Shown here: in pieces, positions 16,925-27,019 of the stretch
How the letters are laid out: each line of letters begins with the position of its first letter
Position numbering within the stretch: the first letter of the stretch is position 1
Assembly (NCBI RefSeq): GCF_014643175.1
Contig: NZ_BMJH01000003.1
Coordinates: 124,001-188,000 of the forward strand
Source: Hoyosella rhizosphaerae
GTDB lineage: Bacteria; Actinomycetota; Actinomycetes; Mycobacteriales; Mycobacteriaceae
DNA length: 64,000 bases
Reading direction: 5' to 3'
Translations under genes and position numbers: made by a program
Notes under the pieces: model-generated
What the model was told of the DNA's origin: nothing
The model's input: the letters and a program-made list of their open reading frames with translations, nothing else
The model's database searches: none

Positions 16925-18721
16925 ATGTCACCACCGCCTGGCGCTCAACTCCAGTTTGAGGACTTAGACGCGAATCTCAGTTGCACGACGTTTGTGGTCG
17001 TAGACCTCGAAACAACCGGCGGAAGTGCACAAAACGACCGGATCACGGAGATCGGCGCGGTGAAAATACGAGGCGGCGAAGTAATTGGAGAGTTCGCCAC
17101 CCTCGTGAACCCTGAGCAGAGCATTCCTGCCTACATCGTTCAGCTGACAGGCATCACCACAACAATGGTGTCGAAAGCACCCACGATCAACGAAGTGCTC
17201 CCCGCCTTCTTCGAGTTCGCACAATCATCAACGCTGATAGCCCACAACGCTGGGTTTGACGTTGGGTTTCTCAAGGCCTCTGCACAACGATTGGACTTTG
17301 CCTGGCCATTTCCGGCGCCTTTATGCACCGTAAAACTCGCACGCCGAGTGCTCACAAAAGATGAAGCGCCCTCCGTGAAGTTGTCAAAACTTGCTTTGCT
17401 GTTTCGCATCCCCCACACACCAACCCACCGGGCGCTCGATGATGCCCGCGCGACAGTGGACGTCTTTCACGCCCTGTTGGAACGCATCGGCAACCAAGGA
17501 ATCCACACTCTCTCTGAACTCAACGCGTACATGCCCAACATTCCGACAGCAGTGCGAGTCAAACGGTCACTAGCCGATTCACTACCCGACGGCCCCGGCG
17601 TGTACATGTTTCGTGGCCCATCAGAAGAGATCTTGTACGTCGGTAAAGCCACAAACTTGAGCAGCCGAGTTCGCTCCTACTTCACCGGCTCAGAAACCCG
17701 CAAATCAATACGCGAAATGGTCAACATTGCCGAGCGCGTCGACCACATCACGTGCGCGCACAGCCTGGAGGCTGGCGTGCGGGAACTCCGACTCATAGCG
17801 GCTACCGAACCGGCATATAACAAACGGTCAAAATGGCCCCAGCGAAGTTGGTGGATCAACCTCACCGACGAAGCCTTCCCCCGCTTCACCATCAGCCATC
17901 GTGCGACAACCAACTCATTCGGCCCGTTCTCGCGGCGGTCGATCGCGCTTGAAAACGCGCGGACGCTTGCCGAGGCGACCGGGCTCCGCACGTGCCTCCA
18001 CCGAATCCCCGCCCAGGGGACGCACTCTCCCGACTGCCTCTCACACTCACCAGCACCGTGCGCGGCGGCGCAGCATGGCGAGCTAGATACCGACGCATAC
18101 AGGGCACTCGTCGAGCACACGCTAAATGTTCTCACCGGATTCGACTGCACACCACTTGAGCGCCTTCAAAACTCAGTTCACACTCTTGCGTCACAAGAAC
18201 GGTTCGAATCCGCCGCACGTATGCGCGACAAACTTTCCCAACTTGGGGTTGCACTACATAAGTCACAAAGGGCACGGGCCCTCGCCGCAATGTCAGAGTT
18301 GGTAGTCGGAAAGCCGGACGGGCACGGGGGCTGGGAGCTAGCTGTGATCCGCTATGGCACCCTCGCCGCATCCGGCGTAGCGCGAAAAGGAACATCAGCA
18401 CGGGCGCTCGCTGACAGCCTCGTCGCGACGGCCGAATCAGTAATACCGACGGAAACACCACTGGCCGGCGTGCACCCTGAAGAGATCTATCTCATCATCC
18501 GCTGGCTTGACGAACCAGGAGTTCGAATCGTTCACGCTAGCCCCGGATACTCAGAACCCGCCCACAGCGCTACGAAGCACCTCAGCTGGTTTAAGCAGGC
18601 GCAGGACGGCGCACGTATCGACAAAACAACACTTGCTCAGATGCCGCGGGCGAGCGCCCCGAAACTTATGCCGGGTGTCGTGTATCCACCACGATCGTCA
18701 CGGGTTACTGTCGGGCCATGA
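16925..18721 (+). CDS. DEDDh exonuclease fused to a UvrC-type GIY-YIG nuclease domain (Rv2191-like)
   Basis: About 598 residues. The N-terminal 170 residues are a DnaQ-like 3'-5' exonuclease: VVVDLETTGG (Asp/Glu), IAHNAGFDVGFL (Asp) and HRALDDARATVDVF (His/Asp). From about residue 220 a UvrC-like GIY-YIG domain follows (GPGVYMFRGPSEEILYVGKA), then a UVR-like helix pair (SQERFESAARMRDKLSQL). The C-terminal RNase H-like endonuclease half of UvrC is absent. The same fusion is known in M. tuberculosis (Rv2191) and other actinobacteria. It probably processes damaged or mis-paired DNA, but substrate and partner are not known to me. In-frame TTG (16916) and GTG (16922) precede the ATG; the true start is uncertain by three codons. 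The stop overlaps the next gene (ATGA). Confidence 0.88.
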   Translation: MSPPPGAQLQFEDLDANLSCTTFVVVDLETTGGSAQNDRITEIGAVKIRGGEVIGEFATLVNPEQSIPAYIVQLTGITTTMVSKAPTINEVLPAFFEFAQSSTLIAHNAGFDVGFLKASAQRLDFAWPFPAPLCTVKLARRVLTKDEAPSVKLSKLALLFRIPHTPTHRALDDARATVDVFHALLERIGNQGIHTLSELNAYMPNIPTAVRVKRSLADSLPDGPGVYMFRGPSEEILYVGKATNLSSRVRSYFTGSETRKSIREMVNIAERVDHITCAHSLEAGVRELRLIAATEPAYNKRSKWPQRSWWINLTDEAFPRFTISHRATTNSFGPFSRRSIALENARTLAEATGLRTCLHRIPAQGTHSPDCLSHSPAPCAAAQHGELDTDAYRALVEHTLNVLTGFDCTPLERLQNSVHTLASQERFESAARMRDKLSQLGVALHKSQRARALAAMSELVVGKPDGHGGWELAVIRYGTLAASGVARKGTSARALADSLVATAESVIPTETPLAGVHPEEIYLIIRWLDEPGVRIVHASPGYSEPAHSATKHLSWFKQAQDGARIDKTTLAQMPRASAPKLMPGVVYPPRSSRVTVGP

Positions 18722-18993
18722 TCAACGCAATTGTTCTCATCCATACCGAGGCGCACACAATCCCTGAGACAGCGCAGGCTGTCGCGGACGTCCCCGGAGT
18801 GGCCGAAGTCTACTCATGCGCAGGCGACATAGATCTGATCGCCATTCTCAGGGTCCGCACTCACGAAGAAATTTCGCATGTCGTAACCGAGCGCATCACT
18901 AAGGTTCCCGGCGTGAAGTCCACGAACACACAAATAGCCTTCAAGATGTACGCACGCAGCGACGTCGAAGCCGGATTTTCGCTCGGCGAATAA
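18718..18993 (+). CDS. Stand-alone Lrp/AsnC ligand-binding (RAM) domain protein
   Basis: A 91-residue protein consisting only of the alpha-beta RAM domain found at the C-terminus of Lrp/AsnC regulators. The pattern of hydrophobic strands around AVADVPGVAEVYSCAGDIDL and ITKVPGVKSTNTQIAFK is typical. No helix-turn-helix is present. RAM domains oligomerise and bind amino acids, so the protein may sense a metabolite or modulate a full-length regulator. It overlaps the nuclease gene by four bases (ATGA), so translation is coupled. It is convergent with trpD, ending 20 bases away. A connection to the nuclease or to tryptophan synthesis is not established. Confidence 0.85.
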   Translation: MINAIVLIHTEAHTIPETAQAVADVPGVAEVYSCAGDIDLIAILRVRTHEEISHVVTERITKVPGVKSTNTQIAFKMYARSDVEAGFSLGE

Positions 18994-19013
18994 ACGGCCA
19001 ACGCGCTGCCGCC

Positions 19014-20060
19014 TCAGTTTTGTTGGGTCCAGTCTGCCCACGCGCTCAGGAGCTTTGCTGCTGCACCAGAATCAACCGCCTTCGTGGCTTGCTCCATCGA
19101 CTCTGCGATTGCATCGTGGATGTCTCCGGTGACGCCCTTAGAGGCAGCAATTGCCGCGGCAGAGTTCAGCAGCACAGCATCGCGAACCGGCGACTTTTCA
19201 CCATCCAGAAAAGCGTGTGCAATCTTCGCGTTCTCGTCTGCGTCGCCACCTCGCAGTGCACCCAAGTCGGACGTCGGAATGCCAAGCTTTGTGGGGTCAA
19301 ACACCTGAATTGTGACTTCGCCCTCCGACACCACATACACAGTGGATGTTGTCGATGTCGTAATTTCATCGAGGCCGTCGTCTCCGCGCACGACTAGTGC
19401 TGAGTTTCCCCGCTCAGCGAGCACACCGGCAATCACTGGCATCAGAGTTGGAAACGCACATCCGACCAAACCTGCTCGAGGTTGCGCGGGGTTGGTCAGT
19501 GGCCCCAAGACATTGAAGACCGTAGGGATTCCAATTTCTTTCCGCGGCCCGGCAACGAACCGAAAGGCCGGATGGAAAACCGGTGCGAAACAGAACCCGA
19601 TGCCGACGTCCTGCACACTGCGTGCGACCGCATCAGGGCCCAACGTGATTTTCACTCCCAACGCTTCGAGGACGTCCGCGCCGCCACTACGCGACGACGC
19701 TGCGCGGTTGCCATGCTTAACGACCTTCACACCCGCCGCTGCGACCACTATCGATGACATGGTCGAAATGTTCACAGTGTGCGACTTGTCCCCACCTGTA
19801 CCAACGATGTCGACGGCGTCCGAGCACCCTGGCACCAATTGCGCATGGCTCAACATCCCGTCCGCAAGCCCCCGCAATTCGGCAGGTGTCGGCCCCTTCA
19901 TCTTCAGAGCTACGCCAAATGCAGCGATCTGAGCTGACGTTGCGCTATCCGACATGATCTCGTTCATCGCCCACTCGGTCGCTTCCGAGGGAAGATCCTG
20001 TCGGTCCGTTAGCGCCCCGAGCACACTTGGCCAGGAAAGTTCGACAGTCCCCAGAGTCAC
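19014..20060 (-). CDS. trpD: Anthranilate phosphoribosyltransferase
   Basis: A 348-residue class III nucleoside phosphorylase-fold enzyme that transfers phosphoribose from PRPP to anthranilate, the second committed step of tryptophan synthesis. Diagnostic segments are GTGGDKSHTVNISTMSS (PRPP-binding GTGGD and the following NxS), VKHGNRAASSRSGGADVLEALG, and the metal-binding DE in GDDGLDEITT. It is not within a trp operon; isolated placement between the Rv2191-like gene and ctaE is the same as in M. tuberculosis. The small upstream gene at 20147-20554 is on the same strand 86 bases away and may be co-transcribed. Confidence 0.96.
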   Translation of the reverse strand: MTLGTVELSWPSVLGALTDRQDLPSEATEWAMNEIMSDSATSAQIAAFGVALKMKGPTPAELRGLADGMLSHAQLVPGCSDAVDIVGTGGDKSHTVNISTMSSIVVAAAGVKVVKHGNRAASSRSGGADVLEALGVKITLGPDAVARSVQDVGIGFCFAPVFHPAFRFVAGPRKEIGIPTVFNVLGPLTNPAQPRAGLVGCAFPTLMPVIAGVLAERGNSALVVRGDDGLDEITTSTTSTVYVVSEGEVTIQVFDPTKLGIPTSDLGALRGGDADENAKIAHAFLDGEKSPVRDAVLLNSAAAIAASKGVTGDIHDAIAESMEQATKAVDSGAAAKLLSAWADWTQQN

Positions 20061-20146
20061 GATGAAAATCCCTCACGTCGCAATGTCAACACCCGTTTTT
20101 CGACATCATAGTGCGCTACACCCTCGAGACAGTGCACTCGCCACAG

Positions 20147-20554
20147 CTAGGTCGCCATAGGTTGCAAAACACGCCAACCCAACACATCGCCGCCGCAACG
20201 AGAAGCGACACTGGCCATTCGTGAATTTTCCTGCGCACAACTCAAACCTGACACGACCTGAACGCGTTGGAACACCACTGCCTCGGGCGGCAGACCCTCC
20301 GCACTGCGAGACAGCGCGTAGCCGTCGATCGACACGATGGCAGCCACCTCGTCCACGGCACTTTGTGACAACACCATGACGTGCTGGATCAGCGCCACCT
20401 CCGTACGTCGCCACGCCTCAGCTCTCTCTAGCACCGCGGACGGAGATGCTGCCACATCAAAATTTTCGGCAACGACAACCAGATCCTTCCGATTTGGATC
20501 AAGGTCCGGTACGGACTTTCGGCGGCGGAACCACCGACCCATCGCTTTGAACAT
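20147..20554 (-). CDS. Conserved hypothetical protein
   Basis: A 135-residue protein I do not recognise. It starts with a basic stretch (GRWFRRRKS), followed by a soluble alpha/beta region rich in Val and Ala. No transmembrane helix, signal peptide or known motif is visible. It contains three cysteines near the C-terminus. Codon use and third-position bias resemble neighbouring genes, which supports a real gene. It is divergent from ctaE (about 200 bases between starts) and upstream of trpD on the same strand. M. tuberculosis has no gene at this spot. Function unknown. Confidence 0.6.
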   Translation of the reverse strand: MFKAMGRWFRRRKSVPDLDPNRKDLVVVAENFDVAASPSAVLERAEAWRRTEVALIQHVMVLSQSAVDEVAAIVSIDGYALSRSAEGLPPEAVVFQRVQVVSGLSCAQENSRMASVASRCGGDVLGWRVLQPMAT

Positions 20555-20757
20555 TGTGGTGCCACTCCTCCTGGATTCTTCTGCTCCACAGGTTTACACC
20601 GCACATCGCTCTTGACGCACAAATCTCAGTCACGAGCGCCACCAAATCACGAACTGGACACCCTCAGAAGTCCACGAGCTGGGAAAATAGTTTCGGGAGG
20701 ACCCTAATTCCGGACCCGCTTGCATGTTTAATACGACGAGCCGTCATACTTCCAAGT

Positions 20758-21366
20758 GTGACGAGCGCAGTAGGGAACTCAGGAACGGCAATCACACAAC
20801 GTGTGCACTCGCTGAACCGCCCAAACATGGTCAGCGTAGGAACCATTGTGTGGCTGTCCAGCGAGCTCATGTTCTTCGCCGGTCTGTTCGCGATGTACTT
20901 CGTGTCGCGCGCGCAGGCCACGGAATGGCCGCCCCCGCCAACCCATCTCAATATTCCGTTTGCATTGATGATTACAGTCGTGCTGGTGGCGTCATCGTTC
21001 ACCTGCCAGCTCGGTGTTTTCGCCGCAGAACGGGGCGACGTATTTGGCCTCCGGAAGTGGTACTACATCAGCTTCCTCATGGGCCTGTTCTTCGTCATTG
21101 GCCAGGGCTACGAATACTACGAATTGGTGCACGAAGGCACCACGATCTCGAGCAGTGTCTACGGATCGGTGTTCTTTATGGCCACCGGCTTCCACGGCCT
21201 GCACGTGATTGGTGGCCTTATCGCCTTCCTGTACATCATTGCGCGGACAAAGATGAGTAAATTTACGCCCGCTCAAGCAACCGCCGCGATCGTAGTGTCG
21301 TACTACTGGCACTTCGTCGACATTGTGTGGATCGCCCTGTTCGCCACGATTTACTTCATCCAATAG
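20758..21366 (+). CDS. ctaE: Cytochrome c oxidase (aa3) subunit III
   Basis: A 202-residue membrane protein. The start is the GTG at 20758-20760, because the N-terminus then reads [19 protein letters not shown], as in other actinobacterial CtaE; the open frame extends further upstream without conservation. Five transmembrane helices are visible, the typical count here, with conserved [35 protein letters not shown] and the C-terminal [20 protein letters not shown]. Subunit III stabilises the proton-pumping oxidase and its lipids. It leads the cluster ctaE-qcrC-qcrA-qcrB, the electron-transfer path from menaquinol to oxygen in a fused bcc-aa3 supercomplex. CtaD is not in the window. Confidence 0.95.
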   Translation: MTSAVGNSGTAITQRVHSLNRPNMVSVGTIVWLSSELMFFAGLFAMYFVSRAQATEWPPPPTHLNIPFALMITVVLVASSFTCQLGVFAAERGDVFGLRKWYYISFLMGLFFVIGQGYEYYELVHEGTTISSSVYGSVFFMATGFHGLHVIGGLIAFLYIIARTKMSKFTPAQATAAIVVSYYWHFVDIVWIALFATIYFIQ

Positions 21367-21421
21367 GCATCCCACAACGTTAGCCCCGTCCAGCCCGTCC
21401 CCCATCACCAAAGGGATCTCG

Positions 21422-22309
21422 ATGAGCTCATCTCCACCACCCACAGCCGAAAACAACGGCGGAGGCTCAGCCGAACCGACTACGTCGACCGGCAAGTCGC
21501 CGCGGCAACAGCGTCGCGCGCGCAAGCTGCGCCGTCGTGCTACCGGAGCGGCGATGCTCCTCATGGGGCTCGCAGGCGCAGGCGTTCTCGCCACCGCCGT
21601 TACTCCTCAAGGGCACATCGCCACAGCTAGTGACGACAGCGCCGCCCTCATTCGTGAAGGCAAGCAGCTCTACGACACGTCCTGCATCACTTGCCACGGC
21701 GTCAACCTCCAAGGTGTGGCAGACCGCGGACCTAGCCTCATCGGTGTAGGCGAGGCATCTGTCTACTTCCAGGTGGCGTCCGGCCGCATGCCAGCGATGC
21801 GCAACGAAGCACAGGCAATCCGCAAGGAACCAAAATTCGAGGCGCGCCAAATTGACGCCCTCGGTGCGTACATTCAGTCCAACGGTGGCGGCCCAGTTAC
21901 ACCGCGCGACGCCGACGGCACTGTCGCGACCGCATCACTGCGCGGTAATGACCCCGCACGTGGTGGCGAGCTTTGGCGACAGAACTGCGCATCTTGCCAC
22001 AACTTCACAGGCCAGGGCGGCGCACTATCCTCCGGCAAGTGGGCTCCTGAACTCACCGGTGTCCCCGAGCCTGACATCTACACCGCAATGCTTGTCGGCC
22101 CACAGAACATGCCAAAGTTCTCCGACCGCCAACTGTCACCCGAAGACAAGCGCGACATCATCGCCTACGTCAAAGCGGTAAACGAGCCTCGAAACCCAGG
22201 CGGCTACGGCCTCGGCGGATTTGGGCCCGTCTCAGAAGGCATGACGATGTGGGTACTTGGAATCTCAGTGGTCATCGGCGCCACACTGTGGATCGGAGCT
22301 AGGTCATGA
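21422..22309 (+). CDS. qcrC: Cytochrome bc1 complex diheme cytochrome c subunit
   Basis: A 295-residue diheme c-type cytochrome. The ATG at 21422 follows AAGGGA at good spacing; the longer frame to 21323 is not needed. A Ser/Pro/Gln-rich cytoplasmic tail is followed by a basic patch and an N-terminal membrane anchor ([19 protein letters not shown]). Two heme-binding motifs lie outside the membrane, CITCHG and CASCHN, and a C-terminal helix ([19 protein letters not shown]) anchors it again. The first heme takes electrons from the Rieske centre; the second passes them to the CuA centre of CtaC, replacing soluble cytochrome c in this lineage. It overlaps qcrA by four bases. Confidence 0.96.
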   Translation: MSSSPPPTAENNGGGSAEPTTSTGKSPRQQRRARKLRRRATGAAMLLMGLAGAGVLATAVTPQGHIATASDDSAALIREGKQLYDTSCITCHGVNLQGVADRGPSLIGVGEASVYFQVASGRMPAMRNEAQAIRKEPKFEARQIDALGAYIQSNGGGPVTPRDADGTVATASLRGNDPARGGELWRQNCASCHNFTGQGGALSSGKWAPELTGVPEPDIYTAMLVGPQNMPKFSDRQLSPEDKRDIIAYVKAVNEPRNPGGYGLGGFGPVSEGMTMWVLGISVVIGATLWIGARS

Positions 22310-23469
22310 GTAACGCTGACCGGAACACCCCCGGGGTAAACCGCAACCCCTCGGAGGAAGAACTGGCCAGTATGAGCCAGGAACAACTCGCCGAACTCGG
22401 TGCCAAACTCGACGACGTCGACATTATTTTCCGCCGCAATCGGTGGCCTGAGAAGGGCACCAAGGCTGAAAAGCGCGCTGCACGCCAAATCTCATTTTGG
22501 TTTGCACTGTCCGGCGTCTCTGGCCTCGCGTTTCTCGGTGTCTTCCTATTTTGGCCATGGGAATACCGCATGCCAGGCGAAGAGGGCTACAACCTCTACA
22601 ACTGGGCTACCCCGCTTTACGGCTTGACCTTCGGTCTCGCAATCCTCAGCATCGGTATCGGCGCGGTCTTGATCGCAAAGAAGATGATCCCCGAAGAGAT
22701 TGCCGTACAGCAGCGCCACGACGGTCCTTCCGACGCAGTGGACCAAAAGACCACAGTCGCGCTTCTCAGGGACGCATACGACACATCCACCATCGGTCGC
22801 CGAAGCATGATCAAATGGTCGGCAGCTTTCGGTGTGGGCACATTTGCCATCGCATCGCCCATCGCACTTGCGGGCGGCATGGTGAAGAATCCATGGGCCG
22901 AAGGTGATAACTCACCACTATGGACGTCACTTTGGACCCCGTCGTATGAGGGTGAAACTATCTACCTTCGACGCGACACAGGGCGTATCGACGACATCGC
23001 TCTCGTGCGGCCCGAAGACATTGACGCCGGCGGTATGGAAACAGTCTTTCCGTTCAAGGAATCGTGGCGAAATGACAGCTACAAGTTGTTGAAGTCCTTC
23101 CGCCACGAGTACTCCCCCGTTATGTTGATTCACCTACGCTCTTCTGACGCGGCGCGAGTTACCAAACGCCAAGGCCAGGAAGACTTCAACTACGGGAACT
23201 TCTTCGCATTCTCGAAGATCTGTACCCACCTTGCTTGCCCCACCTCACTCTACGAACAGCAAACTCAGCGACTCCTCTGCCCCTGCCACCAGTCGCAGTT
23301 CGACGTGCTGCAGTACGCAAGGCCGGTGTTCGGTCCTGCTACCCGCGCGCTTCCACAGCTTCCACTGGCAGTGAACGAAGAGGGCTACCTGGTTGCCCGG
23401 GGCGACTTTATCGAACCGCTCGGCCCTGCCTTCTGGGAACGGCCTAATTACAGGGAGCGCCAGTCATGA
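22306..23469 (+). CDS. qcrA: Cytochrome bc1 complex Rieske iron-sulfur subunit
   Basis: A 387-residue Rieske protein of the actinobacterial type, with a long N-terminal cytoplasmic region and three transmembrane helices (around [40 protein letters not shown] and [20 protein letters not shown]). The 2Fe-2S ligands lie in CTHLACP and CPCHQSQFD (two Cys, two His, plus a disulphide pair). It accepts one electron from menaquinol at the Qo site and passes it to QcrC. It overlaps qcrC and qcrB by four bases on each side (ATGA), indicating translational coupling and fixed stoichiometry. Confidence 0.96.
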   Translation: MSNADRNTPGVNRNPSEEELASMSQEQLAELGAKLDDVDIIFRRNRWPEKGTKAEKRAARQISFWFALSGVSGLAFLGVFLFWPWEYRMPGEEGYNLYNWATPLYGLTFGLAILSIGIGAVLIAKKMIPEEIAVQQRHDGPSDAVDQKTTVALLRDAYDTSTIGRRSMIKWSAAFGVGTFAIASPIALAGGMVKNPWAEGDNSPLWTSLWTPSYEGETIYLRRDTGRIDDIALVRPEDIDAGGMETVFPFKESWRNDSYKLLKSFRHEYSPVMLIHLRSSDAARVTKRQGQEDFNYGNFFAFSKICTHLACPTSLYEQQTQRLLCPCHQSQFDVLQYARPVFGPATRALPQLPLAVNEEGYLVARGDFIEPLGPAFWERPNYRERQS

Positions 23470-25115
23470 GCATGAGTCAAGCGATCCAAGATCGCGCCAA
23501 CGGGGAAGCCACCAGAGCCGCGGTCAATATGGACCAGCGGTACCGGATGGCGGCAGGCATGCGCCGTCAGATGAACAAGGTGTTCCCCACACACTGGTCA
23601 TTCCTGCTCGGTGAAGTAGCGCTCTACAGCTTCATCATCCTGCTGCTCACTGGTGTGTACCTCACACTGTTCTTCGACCCTTCGATGGCACACATCGCCT
23701 ATGAGGGTGTCTACCAACCTATGCGCGGCGTCGAAATGTCGAAGGCCTACGCAACCACGCTGGACATCTCCTTCGAAGTTCGCGGCGGCTTGTTTGTTCG
23801 CCAGCTTCACCACTGGGCGGCTTTGCTGTTCGCAGCATCGATCATCCTGCACCTCTTGCGTGTCTTCTTCACGGGTGCTTTCCGCAAACCACGCGAAGCT
23901 AACTGGGTTATCGGCTCAATGATCTTCGTTCTGACCATTGCTGAAGGCTTCCTCGGCTACACCCTCCCTGACGATCTACTTTCGGGCACAGGCCTCCGCA
24001 TCACTTCCGCGATCATGTTGTCGCTGCCGGTGGTCGGGACCTGGATCCACTGGTTCGTCTTCGGCGGGGACTTCCCCGGTGAGCTGATCATTCCTCGTGC
24101 ATACGTGGCTCATATTCTGCTCATCCCCGGAATTCTGCTCGCGCTGATCGCCGCACACCTTGCACTCGTGTGGTACCAGAAGCACACCCAGTTCCCTGGA
24201 CCAGGCCGCACAGAAAACAATGTCGTCGGCGTCCGAGTGCTCCCCGTCTTCGGTGTGAAGGCAGGCGGATTCTTCGGCATCATCTTCGGCATCCTCGCCC
24301 TTATGGGTGGTCTGCTACAGATCAACGCAGTGTGGAACCTCGGTCCATACAATCCATCGCAAATCTCAGCAGGATCGCAGCCCGACTTCTACATGTTCTT
24401 CACGGAAGGCATGGCTCGAATCTGGCCCGCGTGGGACATCTACATCGGCAACTACATGATCCCGTCGGTAGTCGGTGTGGCAGTTATTCTCGGCGTTATC
24501 TTCATGCTGCTCTTCACATACCCGTTCATCGAAGCGAAGCTGACCAAAGACAACGTCCACCACAACATCCTGCAGCGTCCACGCGACGTACCGGTCCGTA
24601 CCTCACTCGGTGCAATGGCCATCGCCTTCTACATCGTTCTCTACTTGATGGCGATGAACGACATCATCGCGTTGAAGTTCAACATCTCGCTGAACGCAAC
24701 AACATGGCTCGGACGTATCGGCATGATCGTGCTACCGCCGCTGGTCTACGTCATCACCTACCGGTTCTGCCTTGGACTTCAACGCTCCGACCGCAAGGTT
24801 CTCGAGCACGGGATCGAAACAGGCATCATCACACGCCTTCCACACGGCGAATACATCGAGCTGCACCAGCCGCTCGGACCAGTTGATGAGCACGGCCACC
24901 CGATCCCACTTCCCTACCAAGGTGCCGCGATACCAAAGCGAATGAACCAACTAGGTGCCGCAGGCGCACCCGGCACAGGCAGTCTGATGACTGCAGATCC
25001 GGAAGACGAGCACCAGTTGCTCACCGAAGCGGAACACGAAGCTCACATCAGGCATGAACGCGCGCTCCGTGAACTGCAACAAAAGAACATCGAAAACGAC
25101 GGCAAGGGCCACTAA
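23466..25115 (+). CDS. qcrB: Cytochrome bc1 complex cytochrome b subunit
   Basis: A 549-residue integral membrane protein that carries hemes bL and bH and forms both quinone sites. Histidine ligands are seen in [20 protein letters not shown] and in [12 protein letters not shown] and [16 protein letters not shown]. The family segments [16 protein letters not shown] and the Qo-type [17 protein letters not shown] are present, and a long C-terminal cytoplasmic tail (about 110 residues, acidic at its end) is typical of actinobacteria. QcrB is the established target of imidazopyridine inhibitors in mycobacteria; that is literature knowledge. It is the last gene of the cluster and is followed by a strong terminator at 25134. 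Confidence 0.96.
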   Translation: MSMSQAIQDRANGEATRAAVNMDQRYRMAAGMRRQMNKVFPTHWSFLLGEVALYSFIILLLTGVYLTLFFDPSMAHIAYEGVYQPMRGVEMSKAYATTLDISFEVRGGLFVRQLHHWAALLFAASIILHLLRVFFTGAFRKPREANWVIGSMIFVLTIAEGFLGYTLPDDLLSGTGLRITSAIMLSLPVVGTWIHWFVFGGDFPGELIIPRAYVAHILLIPGILLALIAAHLALVWYQKHTQFPGPGRTENNVVGVRVLPVFGVKAGGFFGIIFGILALMGGLLQINAVWNLGPYNPSQISAGSQPDFYMFFTEGMARIWPAWDIYIGNYMIPSVVGVAVILGVIFMLLFTYPFIEAKLTKDNVHHNILQRPRDVPVRTSLGAMAIAFYIVLYLMAMNDIIALKFNISLNATTWLGRIGMIVLPPLVYVITYRFCLGLQRSDRKVLEHGIETGIITRLPHGEYIELHQPLGPVDEHGHPIPLPYQGAAIPKRMNQLGAAGAPGTGSLMTADPEDEHQLLTEAEHEAHIRHERALRELQQKNIENDGKGH

Positions 25116-25133
25116 GCCTGCCGCACCGTGAAC

Positions 25134-25175
25134 TTGGGGTCCTGGACTTAATTGTCCAGGACCCCAAATTTTTTG
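25134..25175 (+). terminator. Intrinsic terminator of the ctaE-qcrCAB cluster
   Basis: A perfect 14-base-pair stem (TTGGGGTCCTGGAC and complement) closes a six-base loop and is followed by seven T residues, 18 bases past the qcrB stop. Confidence 0.92.
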
Positions 25176-25311
25176 TCCTGGCCAAACCCTCGTGGGTTCA
25201 CAATCAGTGGGGTGCAATATCCCTGCGGATCGAATGCCGTGATGGTGCGCAGGTGGTTTGAGCGTCAAGCACCGCGGAGCTGCGGTAATCGCATGAACCA
25301 CCGGTAGACGA

Positions 25312-25572
25312 TCAGGGCCAAAAGCATTCGCGTGACTCGGGGTGGGTCACTCGCGCCATCTGGCGAACAAGATCTTGCACTTGCGCGAGTTGGGGCGGCA
25401 CAAGTCGCTCCCGATACTCTCGATCGACCATCTGGTTAGTGTGAACGGAGGCTGCGAGGGCGCGAAACAGCGAACACAGTGGCTCGGTAGAGAATTTCAC
25501 GGCTGGGGCTTTTTTGTGCTTCCTCCTCCGAATCACTAGTCGAAGCAGTGGGCGACGATGTGCCTTCGTCAT
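25312..25572 (-). CDS. Possible small hypothetical protein
   Basis: An 86-residue basic frame starting with ATG, preceded by AGGTGA only three bases away. The N-terminus is strongly basic (HRRPLLRLVIRRRKHKK) and the rest is predicted helical (PPQLAQVQDLVRQMARV). No known domain is recognised. It sits in a stretch of weak coding signal between qcrB and ctaF, where M. tuberculosis has Rv2197c and mmpS3; I see no similarity to either. It may be spurious. Confidence 0.3.
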   Translation of the reverse strand: MTKAHRRPLLRLVIRRRKHKKAPAVKFSTEPLCSLFRALAASVHTNQMVDREYRERLVPPQLAQVQDLVRQMARVTHPESRECFWP

Positions 25573-26498
25573 GTCACCTATCTGCGCTCACGTACATACG
25601 AGCCCAAGCGGTGGGCACATCGCTCAGATCTCCTACGTCCGCGGAGTCGGCACTATGCCTTTCTTGGCCTGGTGACGATGCGTGCTGTCTACGTAGATCT
25701 GGTACATATTCTCGCTAGTTAAACAACCAGTGAGAGCCGCCCTGACAAGCGATACGGGGATCAAGATACAGATGGACCATCGCGTAGCGCTGTGGCTTTC
25801 TGCGCCCTGGACTCACGGCCAACATCGACTTCCCTGCCAGCAACACAGGTTCCGCCTGCCCGGTCGGCGGTCGGCCTGATGCGCACTGGCATCGTGCCGG
25901 GCAGGAAGCTGGCTACGCCCTCCCTGTGTGGGGACAGCTCCCACGGCGGCAGTGGAGTGGTCGTGTTGACCGACGTTCGTAGGTGCCATTGGTGAGGATG
26001 CGTGTGCGGTGGTGGTAGGCGCGTAGCGGTGTGGGGTGCGCTGCGCACCATGCGGTCACGCTTGGCGTGAATTCTGGATCAAGACAATCGCGCCCCGCCG
26101 TACCTGTGGTTGCGTCGGACTAGTCGGCTCGTCTGTTTCGGTTGTGCAGAAGAATGCATCGAAAACACTGCGTTGGGCGATGCATTTCTCTGCACATGTG
26201 GACGCCCAATCTGGTCATGAACAGCAGTCAATGCCTTGTCTTGGGTTCCGTGTCGCCGAATCCTCACACATGCCCGATCAGCCTAGGCATCAGTCGTGCC
26301 ATATCTCCGTAGGCAGCACCTCTGTGTAACGCGGCCTAAGGGCGCTAGAAGGCTTCAGAGAGGCCTTAGCGGATGAACCAACACCCTTTAGTGTCCGCAT
26401 GGCCTTTGCTGAGATTGGGGCTATCGACACCGAGTGGGGGCACGGCGACTGGGGGCTGTTCCAGTCATGCGCTCCCCTAGCTCCCCTGAAATGCGAAA
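25573..26498. other. Low-coding stretch between the qcr and cta clusters
   Basis: About 0.9 kb without a supportable gene. The short frames present on both strands lack ribosome-binding sites, consistent third-position bias or recognised motifs. There are small hairpin-forming pieces near 26300-26430. The region could be decayed coding DNA or a remnant of an insertion, but I found no terminal inverted repeats or recognisable transposase piece. Confidence 0.5.
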
Positions 26499-26536
26499 TG
26501 CGGCGCCGTATGACCGGGGAGGTCTACGGCGCCGCA
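26499..26536 (-). terminator. Probable terminator after ctaF
   Basis: A 12-base-pair perfect stem (TGCGGCGCCGTA and complement) with a 14-base loop, 32 bases past the ctaF stop on the minus strand, followed by a short T-rich run. Confidence 0.6.
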
Positions 26537-26567
26537 ATCACAAGCTAATTGGCGCTGAATCGCTTTC

Positions 26568-26984
26568 TCAGTGCTTTTCTGGTCCCATGTGGTACTCGAA
26601 TACCAAACCGGCCGAGGCGACGAGCACAGCGACTACTGCGACTGCGATGAGCCAGTAGTAGAAGAAGGCAACGGCAAGACCGGCGAGTGCTGCGGTGAGA
26701 GCCACAACAAACGGCCAGTAGCTACCGGGGCTGAAGAATCCCAAGTCGCCCGCGCCGTCTTCGATGTCGGCTTCGTCATAATCTTCCGGACGGGTGTCAA
26801 TGCGCCTAGCTACAAACCGGAAGTACGTTCCGACAATCAATGTCAGACCTGCGGAAAGAGCGATGCCAGTGACACCAACCCATTCAAATCCGGCACGCGA
26901 GTAGAAGGTGAAAACACCGTACAGAATGCCCACCAGCACGAAGAACACCGTGAGCAGCTCAAAGAGCTTCGCTTCGATTTTCAT
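26568..26984 (-). CDS. ctaF: Cytochrome c oxidase subunit IV, actinobacterial type
   Basis: A 138-residue membrane protein with four hydrophobic helices: ELLTVFFVLVGILYGVFTFY, VTGIALSAGLTLIVGTYF, WPFVVALTAALAGLAVAFFY and LIAVAVVAVLVASAGLVFEY. The cytoplasmic loop holds the conserved DTRPEDY-DEADIEDGAGDLGFFSPGSYWPF segment. Length and segment match CtaF (Rv2199c, 139 residues), an accessory subunit of the aa3 oxidase in bcc-aa3 supercomplexes. It follows ctaC on the same strand after 35 bases, as in mycobacteria and corynebacteria. No cofactor sites are expected. Confidence 0.94.
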   Translation of the reverse strand: MKIEAKLFELLTVFFVLVGILYGVFTFYSRAGFEWVGVTGIALSAGLTLIVGTYFRFVARRIDTRPEDYDEADIEDGAGDLGFFSPGSYWPFVVALTAALAGLAVAFFYYWLIAVAVVAVLVASAGLVFEYHMGPEKH

Positions 26985-27019
26985 GTCAGCACACGTCCTT
27001 GTTCATGTTCAGGGCTTCC

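Noticed and set aside
25761-26329. Overlapping short frames on both strands between qcrB and ctaF, considered as transposase remnants
   Set aside because: No transposase motif, catalytic triad or terminal inverted repeats could be recognised, so a mobile element cannot be claimed.
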